Notes: generated from the sequence alone by a model not told the origin. A DNA stretch of 64,000 nt from Rubripirellula lacrimiformis (GCF_007741535.1 NZ_CP036525.1:868001-932000), one strand, 5' to 3'. Shown: positions 37,381-46,651, counted from the stretch's first letter. Numbers and translations: made by a program.

Positions 37381-38673
37381 CTAGGACCGGTTCTCTAGGA
37401 TCGATTCTGCGACTCGGATGCCGCTGTGGATGGCACCCTGGATGCTAGGGGTTTCGCAGTGATCGCCGCATACCCAGATACCATCTGGTCCGCCGTAGTC
37501 TGTGGCTTGAACCGATCGCACGACGGGATCTAGCTGACGATTGGGAAGGGCGTAGGGAACCTGGTACACCGCGATGCGTTGCCAGCGATCGACTTCGCTG
37601 CCGAACCAACCTCGCAATTGCGACCGCACGGCCGCGTCCACCGCATCCAGGTCGGTGCGATCGACGTCGGTATCCGAGGTGCCCAGGCTGATCGAGATCA
37701 GGGATTTGCCAGCCGGGCTGTACTCTTTGGCGACGTCGCTGATCACCGTGGCGGTTTGGATCGGTCCCGTCTCATCGCCTCGCAGCATCAGCATGCGACG
37801 TTTCTCTGGCGACTGATCGGCGGCGTAATAAAGATTGGTTGTATGATTCCATGGGGTATCGATCTGATCGGAACCGATCAACCGTGCCGCAGCGGTGCTT
37901 TCGGTCGCGACGATGATCTGATTGGCTCGAATCGTTGTGCGATCACTGAGCCGGATCAGGTTGCCGTCGATCTGCGTGACACTGGTGTTTGCCCGCATGC
38001 TTCCACGCGGCAGTCGATCGGCCAGTTGACGAGGGATTGCCGCCATCCCATCGGCGGGAACGGCAACGTCGCCGCTGGAAAACATGCGGAACACGAATTC
38101 GAACAGGCGGCTGGATTCGCTGAGTGATTCGTCTAGGAACACGCCGCCGATGAATGGCCGAAAGAACTGATCGATCATCGACTCGGAAAATCCGGCTTGT
38201 CGCAGGTAATCGATCGTCGGCTGATCGTTGCGCTGGTACAGGTCCTCCAGCGTGCCGCTGCACGCCTGGGTTCGCACCTTGGCGATACGAAGTTTGTCCA
38301 GGATGCTGCCGACGGGGTTCATCGCCGTCGCAATGGATTGCATGGGACGCCGCCATGGATCGCTAAGCGGATGGAATCGTCCGCCATGACGAATCAATGC
38401 ACCGGGTTCGAATCGCCGCAGACGGAGGGCGTCGTAGTCCAGCATCCGCTGGCAGGCCGGATAGGCGGTCAACAACACTTGGAAACCATGGTCCAGTGTG
38501 AACCCATCGACGACATCCGATCGCAAACGACCACCGATTCGATCGGTCGCTTCCAAGATCGTGACGTGACGTCCAGCTTCGCCCAACACGACACCGCAAC
38601 TGAGTCCCGCCAAGCCGGCGCCGATGATCACAATGTCTAACGACTCTATATCGGTTGGTTCGTATTGGTCCAT
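37381..38673 (-). CDS. NAD(P)/FAD-dependent oxidoreductase, amine-oxidase/phytoene-desaturase type
   Basis: About 430 residues. An N-terminal dinucleotide-binding motif IVIIGAGLAGLSCGVVLGEAGRHVTILEA is followed by RIGGRLRSDVVDGFTLDHGFQVL, as in protoporphyrinogen oxidase, amine oxidase and carotenoid desaturase relatives. The C-terminus has the FAD-binding GIWVCGDHCETPSIQGAIHSG. The substrate cannot be assigned; no carotenoid or haem gene is adjacent. The ATG at 38671-38673 (MDQYEP) is preferred over the TTG at 38709. A 14-bp direct repeat (GGTTCTCTAGGACC-like) covers the stop codon. Confidence 0.82.
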   Translation of the reverse strand: MDQYEPTDIESLDIVIIGAGLAGLSCGVVLGEAGRHVTILEATDRIGGRLRSDVVDGFTLDHGFQVLLTAYPACQRMLDYDALRLRRFEPGALIRHGGRFHPLSDPWRRPMQSIATAMNPVGSILDKLRIAKVRTQACSGTLEDLYQRNDQPTIDYLRQAGFSESMIDQFFRPFIGGVFLDESLSESSRLFEFVFRMFSSGDVAVPADGMAAIPRQLADRLPRGSMRANTSVTQIDGNLIRLSDRTTIRANQIIVATESTAAARLIGSDQIDTPWNHTTNLYYAADQSPEKRRMLMLRGDETGPIQTATVISDVAKEYSPAGKSLISISLGTSDTDVDRTDLDAVDAAVRSQLRGWFGSEVDRWQRIAVYQVPYALPNRQLDPVVRSVQATDYGGPDGIWVCGDHCETPSIQGAIHSGIRVAESILENRS

Positions 38674-38810
38674 GATGTTCGATCGCCAGTGGTCAAATGC
38701 CGTCTTCAAAACAGTGGTTCGAATGATGCCGGCGTTCAGCTTTCGCTGGGAGAGAAGGGGAGAGAAGGGCAGGGTGGTGCTGTGATTGGCAAACAGGCGA
38801 TGCCGATTGA

Positions 38811-40145
38811 CTAAACGACGGTAAATCCACGCTGCGTCAAGATTTCGGACAATACCTGCTTGGGCTGATAGTCGCCATGAACCAATCGAATTTGCTGAGG
38901 CGCGGAAGGCATCGTTTCGACGAAACGGACCAAGTCGGCTTGGTCGCCGTGAGCCGAGTAGCCGTGGATTTGGTGGATCTTGGCTTCCACATCATAGCGG
39001 CGTCCGTCCAGGAATACCCATTCACTGCCGCGGCGGATGAAATTTCCAGGCGTTCCACCAGCTTGGTAACCAACAAAAACGATGTCCGTCGTGGGGCTGC
39101 CTAAGAATCGCTTCAGGTAGTTGACGACCCGGCCACCGGTGCACATTCCGCTGCCGGCGATCACGATCGCCGGCAGTTTGCGATCCGCCAGATAGTTGAC
39201 AATGTCGCGGTGTTCGCGGTGGTTGCCAACGGTGGTTAGGTTTTCGAAGACCAGCGGTTGGTCGTCGGTCTCTAGCAACCGCTGTGCTTCGATCCCCCAG
39301 TACTTTTGCATGCTGTGGTACAGGCTGGTGAAACGAGACGCTAGCGGAGAGTCCACGATCACGTCCACCTGCTTCATCAACGACCGGCCTTCGGTTGCTT
39401 GAACGTGTTCGAAGATCGCATTCATCTCGTACAGAATCGATTGAGTCCGTCCCAGACTGAACGCTGGGATGATGGTGATGCCTTTGTCTTGCAGAGTGTG
39501 TCGCAGGATCTTTTCGAGCGTCGCTTTGCGATCCTGGCTAGACGGATGCAGGCGATCGCCGTAGGTGCTTTCCATCACCAGCATGTCGGCGCGTTCGGGG
39601 CTGGCGGGCTGTTTCAGCAGGGGATCGTTGCCGCTGCCAAGGTCGCCGGAGAACACCACGCGTTTTCCATCCGGCAGTTCCACTTCGAAGATCGTCGAAC
39701 CCAGAACGTGACCGGCCGGCAGCAAACGGATTTTGACATGGCTGCCGATGTCCAACCATTGATGGTACGGGGTCGGACGCAGCAATCGACCGACATGGCT
39801 TTGGAATTTCTTGATCAAGTTGCGCGACCGCGTGAAGCCGATCTTCAGCGAGTCTTCCATCACCAGCGGCAGCAGTTTGGCGGTCGGCTCGCTGCAATAG
39901 ATCGGCTGGTCAAAGCCGGCTGCGATCAGATAGGGCAATCGCCCCACGTGGTCGATGTGCACGTGCGTTAGCAGCATCGCCAAGATCCCGGCGATCGAAA
40001 AATGGATCTCGGGATTGGGATGCTGTTTGGCGTCGTCGCCCTGGAAGATGCCGCAGTCGACCAGGATGCTTTGCCCCTTTTCCCAGAACAGTTGGTGGCA
40101 GGATCCGGTTACCCCATCGTAGGCGCCGTGGTGAACTAGTTTCAT
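38811..40145 (-). CDS. MBL-fold/beta-CASP ribonuclease-like protein
   Basis: A 444-residue metallo-beta-lactamase/beta-CASP protein. Zinc motifs are LTHVHIDHVG (H61, H63, D65, H66), AGHVLGS, SGDLGSGND (motif D) and the C-terminal HGYSAHGDQADL. The beta-CASP insert has MESTYGDRLH, IIPAFSLGRTQ and IAGSGMCTGGR. This family (YSH1/CPSF73-like, RNA-specific) includes RNA processing exonucleases and endonucleases. All metal residues appear present. It has an ATG start and stands alone between gaps. Confidence 0.9.
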   Translation of the reverse strand: MKLVHHGAYDGVTGSCHQLFWEKGQSILVDCGIFQGDDAKQHPNPEIHFSIAGILAMLLTHVHIDHVGRLPYLIAAGFDQPIYCSEPTAKLLPLVMEDSLKIGFTRSRNLIKKFQSHVGRLLRPTPYHQWLDIGSHVKIRLLPAGHVLGSTIFEVELPDGKRVVFSGDLGSGNDPLLKQPASPERADMLVMESTYGDRLHPSSQDRKATLEKILRHTLQDKGITIIPAFSLGRTQSILYEMNAIFEHVQATEGRSLMKQVDVIVDSPLASRFTSLYHSMQKYWGIEAQRLLETDDQPLVFENLTTVGNHREHRDIVNYLADRKLPAIVIAGSGMCTGGRVVNYLKRFLGSPTTDIVFVGYQAGGTPGNFIRRGSEWVFLDGRRYDVEAKIHQIHGYSAHGDQADLVRFVETMPSAPQQIRLVHGDYQPKQVLSEILTQRGFTVV

Positions 40146-40396
40146 GTCGCGGGCCTATCCGGTGGATCGGTGACGATTTGGGAGGGTGCGGTGACGGTCA
40201 TCAGGATCGAAATGTTTGTGACAAGCTACCAATCCGACGGTGCGGTGCCGACCCAGCCAAAGGTGCCCGGATTCGGCAGGTGACCAAACGTGTCACTCAC
40301 TGGGACGAAGTATGAAGTAGCCCCGGCAATCAGCATCCCGCTGACCGGGGTGGCTCCCAAACTCTACGCTGAAAACCTCCATCCACGGATACCATC

Positions 40397-40720
40397 ATGG
40401 CCAAGTTCTACGTTCAATCAGGCACGCTCCGCACAATCGTTCAAGCCGAATCAAGCCGCAAAGCTGCCCTGTGGGCCGTGCATCAAGCGATGCAACAAGT
40501 ATTGCCCATGGAAGAAGATCTGGATCAGACTCCCGCTAACAAGAGCGAGCGAGCGGTTGTCGAGGGTTTTGCCGTCCTATCCCGCAAAGTCACTGTCAGC
40601 GAACGTGGTTACGATCGACCCGATGCGGTCGATATGCCCACGATCGAAGTGGTTGCGGAGTGGAATCAGATGGTCACCACTCTGGATCGCCTGGAAAAAA
40701 TGCTGTATCAGGCTGCCTAA
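40397..40720 (+). CDS. Small uncharacterised protein (107 aa)
   Basis: A 107-residue soluble protein starting MAKFYVQSGTLRTIVQAES. I do not recognise a family with certainty. The sequence has an alpha/beta look: a beta-rich start, a helix with SSRKAALWAVHQAMQQVLP, a strand region RAVVEGFAVLSRKVTVSERG and a C-terminal helix TLDRLEKMLYQAA. Codon composition and the absence of an equally good alternative frame support it as real. A GC-rich hairpin (CCCCGG 40321-40326 with CCGGGG 40345-40350) lies 47 bp upstream, possibly in its leader. Confidence 0.65.
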   Translation: MAKFYVQSGTLRTIVQAESSRKAALWAVHQAMQQVLPMEEDLDQTPANKSERAVVEGFAVLSRKVTVSERGYDRPDAVDMPTIEVVAEWNQMVTTLDRLEKMLYQAA

Positions 40721-41057
40721 TGGCCGCCCGGGCTCGTTGGATGCTAGCGAAAAAGGTGGTTCACTCCGGCGTCATCCCCCGCCGTGGGGTAGAATGGAAG
40801 CGGTGGGCGATCGTGTGACCGAGAGTTTTGCCGTGTGATCAAGGGGGCGATGGGCACAGCGGTTTCGTCTTGCTGTGAATTCTAGGGCTCCGCTAGATTG
40901 CACCTGCCCACCTGCGACTGCTTCCTTCCCACCCACGCCTTCCTCTGCAACGAACCTGGCCTGCGAAGGCCAAACGCGAGTCACCCCGCCTTTTTTTACA
41001 GCTCGCGCTGGATCGTTTGTCGTCGAGGGTCCCACCCCTTCCGACGGAACGTTCCCG
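40721..41057. other. Intergenic region upstream of the M14 peptidase
   Basis: 337 bp. The peptidase frame stays open back to 40875, but those residues lack a signal or motif. No other gene, RNA or repeat was recognised. Confidence 0.4.
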
Positions 41058-42404
41058 ATGTTCTTGCCCACCAAAGATTGGTCGTTGCTGCGTGCGCCTT
41101 GGTTCGCCGCAGCATTCTTGATGGCTTGGATCGCTGGCTTCGGCAATGCGTCGGCAGAGCCTTCGAAACAAAACCGGGCCAACCCATCCACGATCGCAAA
41201 GCAGACGTCGAAGTCGCACGCGATCACGTTCGCATCGGTCGACGGTGACGTTCAGATCACCAGCGAATTTGCGGGCGGGCGAATGAACGGTTGCCAACAG
41301 GTCAGCGCAAGTGAGTTCGCGATCACGATCCATCCCGAACGCGACCAAATCAACGACAGTGCCTGGTATGCATTCCGAATCGATTCAACCCAACCACGCG
41401 ATGTATGCGTGCGGTTGAACTATGTCGGCGGATCCCATCGCTATGATCCCAAGGTCAGTCGCGACGGAAAGACTTGGATGGCGACGCCTCAGTGGGTCAC
41501 CAAGCGTCATCCCTTGGGCAGCGAAGTGGAACTGTCCATCCCATTGGACGGCAAGCCAATCTGGATTGCGGGCCAAGAACTGATCGGCGGTGAAGTGTTG
41601 CAGCGTTGGACCGACACTCTGGAGTCGCTGCCGTACGTCAATCGATCGGTCATCGGTCAATCCGTCCAAGGTCGGCCGCTGCATCGATTGGACATCACCG
41701 ACGCGGATCGGCCCGACTATGTGTTCATCGTTGCCAGACAGCATCCACCGGAGGTTTCGGGAGCGATTGGCATGATGCACTTTGTCGAAACGATTGCCGA
41801 TGCGAGTCCGCTAAGTGAACAGTTCCGTTCGCGATACTGTGCCGCCGTGGTTCCAATGGTGAACCCGGACGGTGTCGCCCAAGGGCATTGGCGATGCAAC
41901 GCGAACGGCGTGGACCTGAATCGAGACTGGGCTCATTTCAGCCAACCGGAAACCAAGGCCGTGGTCAATCAGCTGTTGGCGTGCCGGAAAACAGACGATG
42001 GCCGACTGTGTTTGTTCATCGATTTTCACAGCACGTTCGACGACGTCTTTTACACCACGCCGCCCAAAGCCAATCTGTTCCCCCAGGGGTTTACCGATCA
42101 ATGGTTGGGAGCGATCCAAGGTCGATTCCCGGCTTACGAAGTCAACCGCAAAGCAAATCACAATCTGCAGCGATCGACCAGCAAAGCTTATGTGGCCCGA
42201 ACCCTGGGGGTGACCGCAATCACTTACGAATTCGGCGACGAGACCGACCGGGAGACGATCCGCACGGTGGCAAGCGGTGCAGCCGAGGAAATGATGCGTT
42301 TGTTGGTCAATTTGCCGGCCGGAACAGCGGAGCCGTCGATCGCCGATCGCGGCGCGGCGGAATCCACAGACTTGGTGGCGGTCGGTGCCGATCCGAAACG
42401 GTAG
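41058..42404 (+). CDS. Exported M14-family zinc carboxypeptidase
   Basis: About 448 residues. From the ATG at 41058 a signal peptide with LLRAPWFAAAFLMAWIAGF ends near ASA. An N-terminal beta domain (about 55-170: AFRIDSTQPRDVCVRLNYVGG) resembles that of cytosolic carboxypeptidase-like M14 enzymes. The M14 core has the zinc pair RQHPPEVSG (H229, E232), NPDGV, NGVDLNRDW, the third ligand FIDFHST (H324) and the catalytic Glu in TYEFGDETDRE (E391). All key residues are present. It would remove C-terminal residues from proteins or peptides outside the cytoplasm. Repeat array 3 starts 162 bp downstream. Confidence 0.87.
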   Translation: MFLPTKDWSLLRAPWFAAAFLMAWIAGFGNASAEPSKQNRANPSTIAKQTSKSHAITFASVDGDVQITSEFAGGRMNGCQQVSASEFAITIHPERDQINDSAWYAFRIDSTQPRDVCVRLNYVGGSHRYDPKVSRDGKTWMATPQWVTKRHPLGSEVELSIPLDGKPIWIAGQELIGGEVLQRWTDTLESLPYVNRSVIGQSVQGRPLHRLDITDADRPDYVFIVARQHPPEVSGAIGMMHFVETIADASPLSEQFRSRYCAAVVPMVNPDGVAQGHWRCNANGVDLNRDWAHFSQPETKAVVNQLLACRKTDDGRLCLFIDFHSTFDDVFYTTPPKANLFPQGFTDQWLGAIQGRFPAYEVNRKANHNLQRSTSKAYVARTLGVTAITYEFGDETDRETIRTVASGAAEEMMRLLVNLPAGTAEPSIADRGAAESTDLVAVGADPKR

Positions 42405-42513
42405 CTGTTGGACGTCTGGCGTGGGGATGGATCTCGGCTGACCAAAATCCAATGCTGTGGAGCGGACCAAGCGGTGTGCCTGTTCCCGGGTTGTTTTGTG
42501 GGGAGATCGGGGG

Positions 42514-42559
42514 GCTGGATTGCCGGATCCGCGTCGCTCCGCTCCTTGATCCGGCCTAC
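42514..42559. repeat. REP-like palindrome, left copy flanking array 3
   Basis: A 46-bp sequence whose arms GCCGGATC (42522-42529) and GATCCGGC (42548-42555) form a palindrome ending in GGCCTAC. The shape and tail are like enterobacterial REP elements (GCCGGAT ... ATCCGGCCTAC). A copy with 2 differences lies at 43752-43797 on the other side of array 3. Confidence 0.8.
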
Positions 42560-42566
42560 ACCTTTC

Positions 42567-43729
42567 GTTTCACCGGGTGCCCATCGGGCCGCGCGTTGAT
42601 GGGCTGGCGCGCGGGGCGTTGCCCACGCGGTTAAACGAAGATTCGAGTTGCGTCATCCGGTATATCTCGTTTAACCGCGTGCCCAACGGGCCGCGCGTTG
42701 ATGGGCTGGCGCGCGGGGCGTTGCCCACGCGGTTAAACGACGATTCGCGTTGCGTCATCCGGGTTTGGTTCGTTTAACCGCGTGCCCACCGGGCCGCGCG
42801 TTGTTGGGCTGGCGCGCGGGGCGATGCCCACGCGGTTAAACGACGATTCGCGTTGCGTCATCGGGTGTGGTTCGTTTAACCGCGTGCCCATCGGGCCGCG
42901 CGTTGTTGGTGCGGCGCGCGGGGCGTTGCCCACGCGGTTAAACGACGATTCGCGTTGCGTCATCCGGGTTTGGTTCGTTTAACCGCGTGCCCACCGGGCC
43001 GCGCGTTGTTGGGCTGGCGCGCGGGGCGATGCCCACGCGGTTAAACGACGATTCACGTTGCGTCATTCGGTGTGGTTCGTTTAACCGCGTGCCCATCGGG
43101 CCGCGCGTTGTTGGGCTGGCGCGCGGGGCGTTGCCCACGCGGTGAAACGACGATTCACGTTGCGTCATCGGGTGTGGTTCGTTTCACTGCGTGCTTATCG
43201 GGCCAGGCGTTGAAGGGCTGGCGCGCGGGGCGTTGCCCACGCGGTTAAACGACGATTCACGTTGCGTCATCGGGTGTGGTTCGTTTCACCGCGTGCTTAT
43301 CGGGCCTGGCGTTGATGATGCGGCGCGCGGGGCGATGCCCACGCGGTTAAACGACGATTCACGCTGCGTCATCGGGTGTGGTTCGTTTCACCGCGTGCTT
43401 ATCGGGCCTGGCGTTGATGGTGCGGCGCGCGGGGCGTTGCCCACGCGGTTAAACGACGATTCACGTTGCGTCATCCGGTTTGGTTCGTTTCACCGCGTGC
43501 TTATCGGGCCTGGCGTTGATGATGAGGCGCGCGGGGCGTTGCCCACGCGGTTAAACGACGATTCACGTTGCGTCACCCGGTATGGTTCGTTTCACCGCGT
43601 GCTTATCGGGCCTGGCGTTGATGCGCCGGCGCGCGGGGCGATGCCCACGCGGTTAAACGACGATTCACGCTGCGTCATCGGGTGTGGTTCGTTTCACCGC
43701 GTGCTTATCGGGCCTGGCGTTGATGGTGC
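42567..43729. repeat. Cloverleaf repeat array 3 (11 units plus a truncated twelfth)
   Basis: Units start at 42567, 42669, 42772, 42874, 42977, 43079, 43181, 43283, 43385, 43487, 43589 and 43691 (period 102-103 bp). Units 1-6 have the normal CCCANCGGG mini-hairpin; units 7-12 have CTTATCGGG and CCTGGCG or CCAGGCG in place of CCGCGCG. The linker of about 32 bp begins GACGATTC and contains CGTCATC before a TTGGTTC or TGTGGTTC end. Unit 12 stops in its loop at about 43729. The array lies between the 3' ends of the M14 peptidase and the GDPD gene. Confidence 0.95.
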
Positions 43730-43751
43730 ATACGCAGCGCCGATTAGGGGT

Positions 43752-43797
43752 GCTGGATTGCCGGATCTGCGTCGCTTCGCTCCTTGATCCGGCCTAC
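43752..43797. repeat. REP-like palindrome, right copy flanking array 3
   Basis: Direct repeat of 42514-42559 in the same orientation with 2 mismatches. A shorter copy of its right arm (GATCCGGCCTGCT) follows from 43802. Confidence 0.8.
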
Positions 43798-43850
43798 TGA
43801 GATCCGGCCTGCTGATTGGGGTGGATGCCGGTGCAGCGTCAGGACGCCAG

Positions 43851-44798
43851 TCAGTTGGTTGACTCGGCGATCAAAGCCCAGACGTCGTGTGGACGATCTG
43901 TTTCGATAATGTCGACGCCCATTTCGATCAGCTGTTGGTACTTGGATTTTAGATCCGCCGTCGAAGTGTCGGATTCGTCGGCACTCGGGTGCAACAACTT
44001 GTCTAAGTTGCGTGACGTTCCGGCCATGCAACAGGCACCTCGCTGGTGGATCATCTCCAGCAACTGTCGATCGGCCGGTTTCTTGTGTCCGACAAAGGCG
44101 ACGATGTTCGACCAGGGCACACCACAGCGATCGAATTGGTCCAGCTGTTTGCGGTTGGTGATGCCGACTTCCATCATGATGTCCGGGTTCAATCGATAGC
44201 ACTCGGCGGCGTCTTTGATCGAATAGGTCAGCATCATCGTGGACGCTTCGGCTTTCAATTCGGTGATCATTTGAACGCGTTCAGCAACCGACGCGTCTTT
44301 CGAATCCAGGACCAGTACGCAGCGTCCTTGGGCCCACTGGATCGCTTGACGCAGAGTGGGGATCGATTGGTCGGTTGGTGCCGCATTCATGTCTCGCAAA
44401 CGAATCGATGACAGATCGGCCCAACGATGCTCGGAAAGTTTTCCGGTCCCGGTCGTGGTGCGATCCAGGGTCGAATCATGCAGCAGAACTGGAACGCCAT
44501 CGGCGGTCAGCCGCGGGTCGACTTCGATCAACAGGAACCCCACTTCGGTGGCACGCTGGAAAGTCGTCAGCGAGTTCTCGGCGTCCTGGCCGGTGGGGCC
44601 GCCGCGATGGGCGCTCAGCAGCGGGAATGCCGCATTGCCAGCCGTCAGCAGTTGTTTCAGTTCGGCGGGGGTGCTGGGGCAGTGGACCCGATTGGCCGGC
44701 GCTGAGGTCCGCTGTTTGGATTCTTGGGCGTCAATCGATGTGGTCAGCAGTACGCCTATCGCAATCAGCCCGAGATGCTGGAAACGTATCGTCGACAT
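43851..44798 (-). CDS. Exported glycerophosphodiester phosphodiesterase
   Basis: A 315-residue GDPD-family TIM-barrel enzyme with a signal peptide (about 1-24, ending SIDAQ). Motifs: SAHRGGPTGQDAENS (catalytic His and Arg), LIEVDPRLTADGVPVLLHDSTLDRTT (metal Glu/Asp and second His), a C-terminal GVDIIETDRP. It hydrolyses glycerophosphodiesters to sn-glycerol-3-phosphate and an alcohol, here in the periplasm or outside the cell. The catalytic residues look complete. Convergent with the M14 gene across array 3. Confidence 0.9.
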   Translation of the reverse strand: MSTIRFQHLGLIAIGVLLTTSIDAQESKQRTSAPANRVHCPSTPAELKQLLTAGNAAFPLLSAHRGGPTGQDAENSLTTFQRATEVGFLLIEVDPRLTADGVPVLLHDSTLDRTTTGTGKLSEHRWADLSSIRLRDMNAAPTDQSIPTLRQAIQWAQGRCVLVLDSKDASVAERVQMITELKAEASTMMLTYSIKDAAECYRLNPDIMMEVGITNRKQLDQFDRCGVPWSNIVAFVGHKKPADRQLLEMIHQRGACCMAGTSRNLDKLLHPSADESDTSTADLKSKYQQLIEMGVDIIETDRPHDVWALIAESTN

Positions 44799-44919
44799 TC
44801 GCTGTCTGCCCTAGTAGATGATGAATCGGGGATTGGTCGTCCCACGTGACGATGCCAAGATACCTTCACCTGCGGTGGGATTTGCAAAATCCACGACGCC
44901 CGTGTTGGTTCCAGCGATC

Positions 44920-45327
44920 CTAGCTCTGTTTACCTTTCAGATAGCCAGCGCTGGTTTCAAAGTAGCGGGTTCGTCGGCGGGTGGGCTGATCGTCCGGCTT
45001 GGCGGCGGCCTGCATATCGGCCAGGTTCGCTTGGCAATATCGGCAACCCACGGTTTCAATATGGAACCGGATGTAGTCGGCCGGTTCGGGATCCAGAGTG
45101 CCCAGCAGGTAGTCGCCCATTTCGGATCTGGTGGGGCACGAGAGTCGGCCACGGCGCCAGATGCCACCGATCGAATGCAGACCCGCGGTCTCTCGTCCAC
45201 GGACCTCGATCAGGCGGTTGCGGAGTTCTGCGCTGCTGCGCAGATCATGTTCCAGTTGGGACGACACCCCGGCTGGCAACGCCTCGTCCAGAAACGCTGC
45301 TAGTTCGGCATCACTGTACTGGTGCAT
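44920..45327 (-). CDS. Small protein with zinc-finger-like H-x5-C-x2-C motif
   Basis: A 135-residue protein from the ATG at 45325-45327. The N-terminus (SDAELAAFLDEALPAGVSSQLEHDLRSSAELRNRL) resembles the helical start of anti-sigma zinc-finger proteins, and the middle has HIETVGCRYCQANL, a possible zinc site spaced H-x5-C-x2-C rather than the usual H-x3-C-x2-C. There is no membrane helix. It starts 34 bp after the fabF stop on the same strand and may be cotranscribed. An anti-sigma role is only a guess; no sigma factor gene is adjacent. Confidence 0.6.
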   Translation of the reverse strand: MHQYSDAELAAFLDEALPAGVSSQLEHDLRSSAELRNRLIEVRGRETAGLHSIGGIWRRGRLSCPTRSEMGDYLLGTLDPEPADYIRFHIETVGCRYCQANLADMQAAAKPDDQPTRRRTRYFETSAGYLKGKQS

Positions 45328-45361
45328 CACTGATCGCCGGATAGTTAAGGGGGGGCGTGGG

Positions 45362-46651
45362 TTAGCCTTCAAAGCGGCTTAGGCACAGCGTCACGTTTTG
45401 CCCGCCGAACCCAAAGCTGTTGTTGAGTGCGTACTTGATCGATGCTTCGCGAGCGACGTTGGGGACATAGTCCAGGTCGCAAAGCGGGTCGGGGTTTTCG
45501 TAATTGATCGTGGGTGGCAGGACCGAGTCTCGCATCGCCATCAGGCAAACGATCATTTCGGTCACTCCGGCCGCTGCGATCAGGTGTCCCATCATGCTTT
45601 TCGTACTGCTGACAGGAGTCTTGGCAGCGTCTTCGCCAAAAACTTCCTTGCAGGCCAACGTTTCGACTTTGTCGTTGACCGTCGTGCTGGTCCCGTGGGC
45701 GTTGACGTAGTCGATCTGCGACGGGTTCAGTCCCGCGTCTTTGATCGCCATACGCATCGCGGCGATCCCGCCGTGGCCGTCTGGCGGGATGTCGGTGATG
45801 CGGTACGCATCGGCGGTGGTGCCGTAACCGGCGACTTCGCCATAGATGGTTGCCCCGCGCGCCTTGGCGGCGTCGAGTTCTTCTAGGATGACCATCGCGG
45901 ATCCTTCGCCGAGCACAAATCCATCGCGAAGGCGATCAAAGGGGCGGCTGGCTTTGGTCGGGTCGTCATTGTTTTCCGACAGGGCGGTCAACAGGTTGAA
46001 TCCCGTCACGCCGAAGGGGTGAATCATGCTGTGGGTGCCACCGGCTAGCATCACATCGGCATCGCCGCGACGGATGATCTCGGTCGCTTCGCCAACCGCT
46101 TGGCTGGACGCGGCACAGGCGGTCAGACAGTTCAGGTTGGGGCCCTGGGCATTGAACATCGCGGCCAAGTGGGCAGCCGGCATGTTGGGTTCTTGTTCAA
46201 GTTCCTTTTCAGGATTCAGCAGTCTCAGTCCTGCGCCGATGAACTTCGATGCGTCGTAATCGCCGTCCTTCAGCGCTGCTGCCATCATCTGGCTAAAGGT
46301 GGCGAAGTCCTGGTTGCCTTCGCCGCTGCCAAGGTAGATCCCAAAGCGGACGCGATCTTGGATCGAATCCAGGACACCGCTGTCTGCGATGGCTTGTTTG
46401 GCTGCGCCGACGGCAAACTTGGTGTGGCGACCACGCGAAGCCCACAATTCGGCCGGTTCGCCACACTGGGTGATGTCCCAGTTTTTGACTTCGGCGCTGA
46501 TCTTGGTAGGGAAACCGGTGGCGTCGAACAGCGTCGTTTTGGCGACGCCGCTTTTGCCCTCTTTGAGCCCCGACCACACCGTGGATGCGTCGTGGCCCAT
46601 GGGGTTGATCATGCCGATTCCGGTGATGACGACGCGGCGACGCATGAGCAT
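45362..46651 (-). CDS. fabF: Beta-ketoacyl-ACP synthase II (FabF-type)
   Basis: A 429-residue thiolase-fold condensing enzyme. It has RRVVITGIGMINPMGHD at the start, the active-site Cys179 in LTACAASSQA, His319 in NAHGTSTTVND and His356 in STKSMMGHLIAAAG, the full Cys-His-His triad, plus ALNNSFGFGGQN near the end. It would condense acyl groups with malonyl-ACP. ATG codons at 46651 and 46645 are both possible starts. It is the last catalytic gene of a four-gene reverse-strand cluster with two dehydratase-like genes and an ACP. Confidence 0.93.
   Translation of the reverse strand: MLMRRRVVITGIGMINPMGHDASTVWSGLKEGKSGVAKTTLFDATGFPTKISAEVKNWDITQCGEPAELWASRGRHTKFAVGAAKQAIADSGVLDSIQDRVRFGIYLGSGEGNQDFATFSQMMAAALKDGDYDASKFIGAGLRLLNPEKELEQEPNMPAAHLAAMFNAQGPNLNCLTACAASSQAVGEATEIIRRGDADVMLAGGTHSMIHPFGVTGFNLLTALSENNDDPTKASRPFDRLRDGFVLGEGSAMVILEELDAAKARGATIYGEVAGYGTTADAYRITDIPPDGHGGIAAMRMAIKDAGLNPSQIDYVNAHGTSTTVNDKVETLACKEVFGEDAAKTPVSSTKSMMGHLIAAAGVTEMIVCLMAMRDSVLPPTINYENPDPLCDLDYVPNVAREASIKYALNNSFGFGGQNVTLCLSRFEG

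Noticed and set aside
40319-40355. Riboswitch-like hairpin before the 107-residue protein
   Set aside because: Only a 6-bp stem with an 18-nt loop could be seen, with no known aptamer features. Kept as a possible leader hairpin only.
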